Of a DNA stretch of 64,000 nucleotides, positions 58,288-64,000 are shown piece after piece. Positions within the stretch are counted from its first letter, which is position 1. Every line of letters starts with the position of its first letter. Under the pieces are notes generated by a model. It saw nothing but the letters and a program-made list of their open reading frames with translations, had not been told where the DNA came from and did no database searches. The stretch is taken from assembly GCF_904528075.1 (NCBI RefSeq), contig NZ_LR882035.1, positions 1,984,001 through 2,048,000 on the forward strand. The letters run 5' to 3'. The translations under genes and the position numbers were made by a program. The stretch comes from Agreia sp. COWG. Lineage in GTDB: Bacteria > Actinomycetota > Actinomycetes > Actinomycetales > Microbacteriaceae.

Positions 58288-58406
58288 CGTGATGTCGGCC
58301 CGATATTCGATTGTGCGGCCAGCCTAGCTTGTCTTTTCAGCCGGCGCGTGACCGACCGCGTACCCTTGCAACTGCCCGGTCTTCCCGCGCACAGAGGACG
58401 GAACCC

Positions 58407-58754
58407 GTGGATCATCGCCTGAACAAGCTCTTCATCACCGCAGCCAAGGAACTTCACTTCGCCCGGGCGGCCAAGGCCGAGGGCATCCCGCGCTCGAGCA
58501 TGATCGCCGCGGTGAAGCAGCTCGAGGAGAACCTGGGCTATCCACTGTTCGACTACGACGCGGAGTCGACCGTGCTCACTCCCGAGGGTGAGGCGTTCGT
58601 CGAGAAAGCAAAGGCCGACCTCGCGAAATCGACCGGAAACTCCACCATCACCGCACCGCAAGCCGGGGGTAAGGCGAAGGCGTCGAAGGGCAAGGGCCGC
58701 ACGCCTGCTGTGAAGGGCGCCCCCCGGGTCGGTAAGCGGCGTCAGTCGCGCTAG
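58407..58754 (+). CDS. Stand-alone LysR-type DNA-binding domain with lysine-rich tail
   Basis: A 115-residue protein. Residues 1-65 are a LysR-type helix-turn-helix (LNKLFITAAKELHFARAAKA, IPRSSMIAAVKQLEENLGYP, LTPEGEAFVEKAK). The effector-binding domain that makes LysR proteins about 300 residues is missing. It is replaced by a basic, low-complexity tail rich in Lys, Arg, Gly and Ala (GGKAKASKGKGRTPAVKGAP, then VGKRRQSR). GTG 58407 has AGAGGACGG upstream. It is divergent from gcvT and its stop overlaps the CopC gene stop by three to four bases. It could act as a nucleoid-type binding protein or regulator; inference only. Confidence 0.75.
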   Translation: MDHRLNKLFITAAKELHFARAAKAEGIPRSSMIAAVKQLEENLGYPLFDYDAESTVLTPEGEAFVEKAKADLAKSTGNSTITAPQAGGKAKASKGKGRTPAVKGAPRVGKRRQSR

Positions 58755-59491
58755 GGCTTCGTCGGCTCGTCGCCCTCGTCGTGCCGCTTGTCGAAGGGGT
58801 CGTTGCGCATGCGACGAACGGTCAGGGCGATCACCGTGGCGAGCAGCGCGATGCCGGCGAGCGAGGCACCGACGACCAGCCACGTGCGGTCGCCGTCATC
58901 CGGTGTCGAGCTGTCGGCGGGGGTCGCCGTCGACGTCGTGGCGTCGGTCGGTTGGAGAGTATTCGGAGCCTCCGCCATGGTGGTCATCGTCGGCTCCGGC
59001 GTAGCTGCCGGCGCCGCGTTCTCGCGTGCCGACCCTGACCAGAGCGCACCACAGGCCGGCGGCGTCGCCATTCCATCGAGCGAGTTGCCGGTGTCGGTGG
59101 GCTGATAGTCGAACGTGTAGGTACCCGAGGTCGGGTGGCCGTCGCTCGACACGACCTGCCACGTCACCGTGTAGGTTCCGGGGTTTCCCATTGCAACGCC
59201 GGTCGATGCCGTGAGGCCGTCGACCGTGAGGCACCCGTTCTCGTGGAACGCGCCGGAAGGATCTGTTACCTGGATAGCGAATGCACTGGTGTCACCTCCG
59301 AGGGTGAGCAGGTCGTCGCTGTACGTGAGCGACACCGTCGTCGGGTCGGCGGTCACGACCTCGCCGGATGCCGGCGTCGACGACTCGAGCGCGTCGTGCG
59401 CGGCCGCGGGCAGCGCCGCGAAGAGCGCGAGACCCGTTCCGACAAGGACTGCTGCGGTGGCTACGGGCAGGCGGATGGCTGATCTGATCAC
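58751..59491 (-). CDS. CopC-domain copper-resistance-like exported protein
   Basis: A 246-residue exported protein. The signal peptide (IRLPVATAAVLVGTGLALFAALPAAA) is cut before HDALESSTPASGEVV, leaving the N-terminal histidine that binds copper in CopC proteins; a further histidine is in SSDGHPTSGTYTF. A Thr/Ser/Ala/Pro linker and a C-terminal helix (TWLVVGASLAGIALLATVIA) with a basic tail anchor it in the membrane. Two cysteines (NGCLTVDG and PPACGALW) could form a disulfide. GTG 59491 or 59500 starts it. No CopD gene is adjacent. Confidence 0.83.
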   Translation of the reverse strand: MIRSAIRLPVATAAVLVGTGLALFAALPAAAHDALESSTPASGEVVTADPTTVSLTYSDDLLTLGGDTSAFAIQVTDPSGAFHENGCLTVDGLTASTGVAMGNPGTYTVTWQVVSSDGHPTSGTYTFDYQPTDTGNSLDGMATPPACGALWSGSARENAAPAATPEPTMTTMAEAPNTLQPTDATTSTATPADSSTPDDGDRTWLVVGASLAGIALLATVIALTVRRMRNDPFDKRHDEGDEPTKP

Positions 59492-59579
59492 CCGCCTCAC
59501 GATAGCTGACGGTGGCGCTGCATGGAGCGTACGATAAACACCACGGTGTCTTTGTCGAATCGCTGATTGGGAGTAGCTC

Positions 59580-59780
59580 ATGGGTGCAGTCTTGGCCGCG
59601 ATCGGCGCCGGCGCTATCGGCGTGGCGATCGTCGTCGTGGGAATGTTATCCGTTCTCAACCGCCCGGGTGGAGCCTCCCGCAGGGCGGAGGCGCTGCAAC
59701 GGACCGACCCGCACCTCGCCGAGGAGCTGCGCCAGGTGCAGGCTCAGATCGACCGAGGAAAGTCTCGCCAGGTCTTGTGA
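59580..59780 (+). CDS. Small single-helix membrane protein
   Basis: A 66-residue protein: one hydrophobic helix (AAIGAGAIGVAIVVVGMLSVL) followed by a polar, helical tail (RAEALQRTDPHLAEELRQVQ). GGGAG lies eight bases before ATG 59580, and the composition matches neighbouring genes. Family not recognised; function unknown. It lies between the CopC gene and the convergent ABC-F gene. Confidence 0.6.
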   Translation: MGAVLAAIGAGAIGVAIVVVGMLSVLNRPGGASRRAEALQRTDPHLAEELRQVQAQIDRGKSRQVL

Positions 59781-59820
59781 CGGCCTCGGCGGACTCTCGT
59801 CGTTCGGCACACCCGCCTGT

Positions 59821-61416
<1,596 letters not shown>

Positions 61417-61518
61417 GCGGGTTCCTCTCGAGGGCGATGCGCCTCTCTGGCCCAGCGACCCCCAAGATTACCCGCCTGCGCTTCCATCAGGCTTCTTCGC
61501 CGTCGGTAGAGTTTCGCC

Positions 61519-62253
61519 ATGAATCTCGCGCGCTGGCAGAAAATCACCGAATGGCCGCTGACGGTATCAGCGATCCTCTTCCTGATCGCCTACGCGTGGG
61601 AGATCATCGCCCAGCTCACCGGCCCGGCCGAAACGCTCGCCGAGGTGGTCATCCAGGCGACGTGGCTGCTCTTCGTCGTCGACTACGTCGTGAGCCTCGT
61701 GCTGGCAGAGAACCGCGCGCGCTGGTTCGTGCGCCATCTCTTCGATCTGTTGGTCGTCGTCCTACCGCTTCTTCGACCCCTTCGCCTGCTACGACTTCTG
61801 ACGTTCCTCTCGGTTCTCAACAGGAGTATGGGCAACGCCGTTCGAGGGAAAGTCGTCGTCTACGTCATCGGAGCGGCGTCGTTGGTCGTCTTCGTCGCAG
61901 CTCTCGCTGCGCTCGACGCGGAACGGAACTCTCCGGGAGCGACGATCACCACGTTCGGCGACGCTCTCTGGTGGGCCGTCGTCACCATCACGACGGTGGG
62001 CTACGGCGATCTGTCACCGGTCACCATCGAAGGCCGGATGATCGCGGTCGCCCTGATGATCGGCGGCATCGGTCTGCTCGGCGTGGTGACAGCAACGCTC
62101 GCGTCGTGGATCGTGGAACGCGTGGCTCGCAAAGATGAGGACCAGCAGGCGGCTACGCGCTTGGAGCTGCGTACCCTCACCGAGGAGATCGCCCAGCTGC
62201 GGCGAGACCTGCACTCAGATGGGGGTCGCGAAACTCAGTCCCAGTCGAGGTAG
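61519..62253 (+). CDS. Voltage-sensor-like potassium channel
   Basis: A 244-residue channel subunit. Four N-terminal helices include an S4-like segment with regularly spaced arginines (LRPLRLLRLLTFLSVLNR, about 85-102), then two pore helices flank the selectivity filter TTVGYGD at residues 158-164. A 45-residue cytoplasmic tail is charged and coiled-coil-like (RLELRTLTEEIAQLRRDL), probably for tetramer formation. ATG 61519 is the start. The last 19 bases overlap the 3' end of the hydrolase gene on the other strand. Confidence 0.92.
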   Translation: MNLARWQKITEWPLTVSAILFLIAYAWEIIAQLTGPAETLAEVVIQATWLLFVVDYVVSLVLAENRARWFVRHLFDLLVVVLPLLRPLRLLRLLTFLSVLNRSMGNAVRGKVVVYVIGAASLVVFVAALAALDAERNSPGATITTFGDALWWAVVTITTVGYGDLSPVTIEGRMIAVALMIGGIGLLGVVTATLASWIVERVARKDEDQQAATRLELRTLTEEIAQLRRDLHSDGGRETQSQSR

Positions 62254-62786
62254 TCCTCGATGGCCCACGAGGTCGCGCCGACATTCTCGGACGGGAACAT
62301 GTGTCCGCCGCCATCGATGGAGACGACGCTCACCCGGTCGGGAGCGGCAGCCTGGAGCGCCTCGCCGTTTGCGGGCGGAGTCACCTCGTCGGCCGAGCCC
62401 TGGATGACCAGCACGGGAAGGCCCTCGGCAAGAGTCAGGTCTCCCGCCTCGACGCCGAGCAGCAGTACCCCGTTGACTCGGTCGTGGAAGTCGATGGCGA
62501 CGGCGCGGGCGACGGATCCGCCGAACGCGTGCCCACCGAGCCAGGCATCCTTCACGTCGACGGCATCCATGATGTCGACGACATCGCGTGCCAGCTCATG
62601 TGCGGAAGCGGGCCGTGAGGCGATCCGCAGCACGCGGAAGTCCTCCTCGGCCAGCAGATGCGCGAGCGTGCCGAGGTAGTCGATGGCAAGTCCCTGCGCC
62701 GCGATCAGCACGACCGAAGGGCCGTTCCCCTCGACGGCATAGGAAATAGCCCGGCCGTCGGGCTCGAAGATCTGAGTCTCGGTCAT
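62235..62786 (-). CDS. Alpha/beta-hydrolase-fold protein without a serine nucleophile
   Basis: A 183-residue, compact alpha/beta hydrolase. The nucleophile elbow reads GGHAFGGSV, so the usual GxSxG has Ala87 where serine belongs; the codon is GCG, one base away from TCG. The other triad residues seem kept: Asp133 in IQGSADEVTPP and His162 in GGGHMF. The lid region is missing, hence the short length. ATG 62786 is preferred because AAGGAG lies seven bases upstream; ATG 62792 is too close. Hydrolase activity is unlikely unless another residue substitutes. It follows ychF on the same strand by 28 bases. Confidence 0.82.
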   Translation of the reverse strand: MTETQIFEPDGRAISYAVEGNGPSVVLIAAQGLAIDYLGTLAHLLAEEDFRVLRIASRPASAHELARDVVDIMDAVDVKDAWLGGHAFGGSVARAVAIDFHDRVNGVLLLGVEAGDLTLAEGLPVLVIQGSADEVTPPANGEALQAAAPDRVSVVSIDGGGHMFPSENVGATSWAIEDYLDWD

Positions 62787-62814
62787 GGTCATACTCCTTG
62801 CGCGCTGAAAAGAT

Positions 62815-63888
62815 CTAGACGTTGAAGCGGAACTCGACGACGTCGCCGTCTTGCATCACGTATTCCTTGCCCTCGATACGGGCCTTGCCCTTGGCGCGGG
62901 CCTCGGCGATCGAGCCGGTCTCGACGAGGTCGTCGAAGCCGATGATCTCGGCCTTGATGAAGCCCTTCTCGAAGTCGGTGTGAATGACGCCGGCAGCCTG
63001 GGGTGCCTTCGCACCCTTCGGGATCGTCCAGGCGCGCGTTTCCTTCGGACCCGCCGTGAGGTAGGTCTGCAGGCCGAGGGTGTCGAAGCCGATGCGAGCG
63101 AGCTGGTCGAGGCCGCTCTCCTCCTGGCCGGTCGACTCGAGCAGCTCGGCCGCGTCGGCCGGGTCGAGGTCGATGAGCTCGGACTCGAGCTTGGCGTCGA
63201 GGAAGATGGCGTGCGCGGGGGCCACGAGCGCCGCGAGCTCGTCGAGCTTCGCCTTGTCGTTCAGTACGCCCTCGTCGATGTTGAAGACGTAGATGAACGG
63301 CTTGGCGGTCAGGAGCCCGAGTTCGCGAATGGGCTCGAGGTCGACCTTCGATGCCGACAGCGGCTTCCCCGTGTCGAGCCACTCGCGTGCCTCTGTGACG
63401 GCGACGAGCGTAGAGGGGTCGGCCTTCTTGCCCTTGACCTCCTTCTCGAAGCGCGCTTCCGCCTTCTCGAGGGTCTGCAGATCGGCCAGGATCAGCTCGG
63501 TGTTGATGGTCTCGAGGTCGCTCGCCGCATCCACCTTGCCGTCGACGTGCACCACGTCTTCGTCGGTGAATCCGCGCACGACCTGGGCGATGGCATCCGC
63601 CTCACGGATGTTCGCGAGGAACTTGTTGCCGAGGCCCTCACCCTCACTTGCACCCTTCACGATGCCGGCGATGTCGACGAACGAGACCGGGGCGGGCAGG
63701 ATGCGCTCGCTCCCGAAGATCTCGGCGAGGGCGGCGAGCCGCGCGTCGGGCAGGTTGACCACACCCACGTTCGGCTCGATCGTGGCGAACGGGTAGTTCG
63801 CCGCGAGAACCTGATTCTTGGTCAGGGCGTTGAAGAGGGTGGACTTGCCGACATTGGGCAGTCCGACGATTGCAATAGTGAGAGCCAC
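62815..63888 (-). CDS. ychF: YchF/OLA1-type redox-regulated ATPase
   Basis: A 357-residue Obg-family P-loop protein, universal and ribosome-associated, which prefers ATP over GTP. The P-loop is GLPNVGKST near residue 8, G3 DIAGIVKGASEGEGLGNKFL, and the G4 position reads NIDE instead of NKxD, which explains its altered nucleotide specificity. The C-terminal TGS domain has TIPKGAKAPQAAGVIHTDF and ends in DGDVVEFRFNV. GTG 63888 gives the normal VALTIAIVG; an in-frame ATG lies at 63894. Confidence 0.95.
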   Translation of the reverse strand: MALTIAIVGLPNVGKSTLFNALTKNQVLAANYPFATIEPNVGVVNLPDARLAALAEIFGSERILPAPVSFVDIAGIVKGASEGEGLGNKFLANIREADAIAQVVRGFTDEDVVHVDGKVDAASDLETINTELILADLQTLEKAEARFEKEVKGKKADPSTLVAVTEAREWLDTGKPLSASKVDLEPIRELGLLTAKPFIYVFNIDEGVLNDKAKLDELAALVAPAHAIFLDAKLESELIDLDPADAAELLESTGQEESGLDQLARIGFDTLGLQTYLTAGPKETRAWTIPKGAKAPQAAGVIHTDFEKGFIKAEIIGFDDLVETGSIAEARAKGKARIEGKEYVMQDGDVVEFRFNV

Positions 63889-63962
63889 GAGCATCCATCG
63901 TACTTGCCCGGCGCGCGGGCACCCGCGAACCGGCTGTCGGCGCAGCGTGAGAGCATCGAAGG

Positions 63963-64000
63963 GTGCCTCTGAACTTCACCGCGATCGACTTCGAAACCGC
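63963..64000 (+). CDS. DEDD-type exonuclease, start only (cut by right edge)
   Basis: Thirteen codons are visible, VPLNFTAIDFETA. The IDFET motif is the first exonuclease motif (ExoI) of DnaQ/epsilon-like DEDDh 3'-5' exonucleases. GTG 63963 fits; CATCGAAGG lies upstream. Divergent from ychF. The family call rests on this motif alone. Confidence 0.6.
   Translation, partial: MPLNFTAIDFET

Noticed and set aside
56868..58883. gcvT extended to 671 codons
   Set aside because: The extra N-terminal part translates the riboswitch and the opposite-strand LysR gene; GTG 58031 with its own ribosome site gives the normal protein.

Overview
The window is ordinary core chromosome of a high-GC Gram-positive actinomycete, most likely a member of the Microbacteriaceae. 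The signs are the GC-rich codon use, many GTG and TTG starts, AdnA/AdnB instead of RecBCD, small actinobacterial proteins (DUF3107, DUF3117), an FdxA-type ferredoxin, the succinylase branch of diaminopimelate synthesis, and gene order that from memory resembles Mycobacterium tuberculosis Rv3193c-Rv3211 (bases 1-20122) and Rv1220c-Rv1232c (bases 23206-32494, rearranged). The family assignment is inference. I see no prophage, insertion sequence, CRISPR array, tRNA or rRNA.

Layout. 1-20122: a membrane protein cut by the left edge (UPF0182), a PDZ/Lon-type protease, a DUF2342 protein, an E1/cyclodehydratase-like orphan, a UvrD2-like helicase with NudC, a degenerate APH-fold protein, the AdnB/AdnA motor-nuclease pair, DUF3107, a kynureninase, a ferritin-like protein and a DEAD-box RNA helicase. 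20129-26255: PHP phosphoesterase, aminopeptidase P, a stress-type membrane protein, an MgtE-N/CBS protein, DUF1003 and Mrp. 26256-31091 looks accessory, lodged between conserved mrp and tatB: MBL hydrolase, a small membrane protein, a MarR regulator divergent from a DMT exporter with a double-palindrome operator, a CGNR zinc-finger regulator whose 3' end overlaps the exporter antisense, and a CMD/phosphotriesterase pair.

31101-43722: tatB, an O-methyltransferase, DUF3117, a PIG-V-like mannosyltransferase, dapE and dapD back to back, deoC, gltA, dapC with fdxA, a DUF6113-like protein, and the efeUOB iron uptake operon behind a clear promoter and DtxR-type iron box. 43811-51222: typA and a peptide ABC transporter operon. 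51455-64000: CPBP protein, peroxiredoxin, pentapeptide-repeat surface protein, the gcvT-gcvH-gcvP operon under a tandem glycine riboswitch, a stand-alone LysR-type DNA-binding domain, a CopC protein, an ABC-F ATPase, a voltage-sensor-like potassium channel, an alpha/beta hydrolase lacking its nucleophile, ychF, and the first codons of a DEDD exonuclease.

The clearest functional units are double-strand-break processing (adnA-adnB), iron uptake (efeUOB), glycine cleavage, lysine/peptidoglycan precursor synthesis (dapE, dapD, dapC) and peptide import. I did not find a clearly new multi-gene system. The most unusual signals are a set of family members that have lost catalytic or metal-binding residues, the 327-base antisense overlap at the end of the exporter/CGNR pair, and the MarR operator that sits on a start codon.
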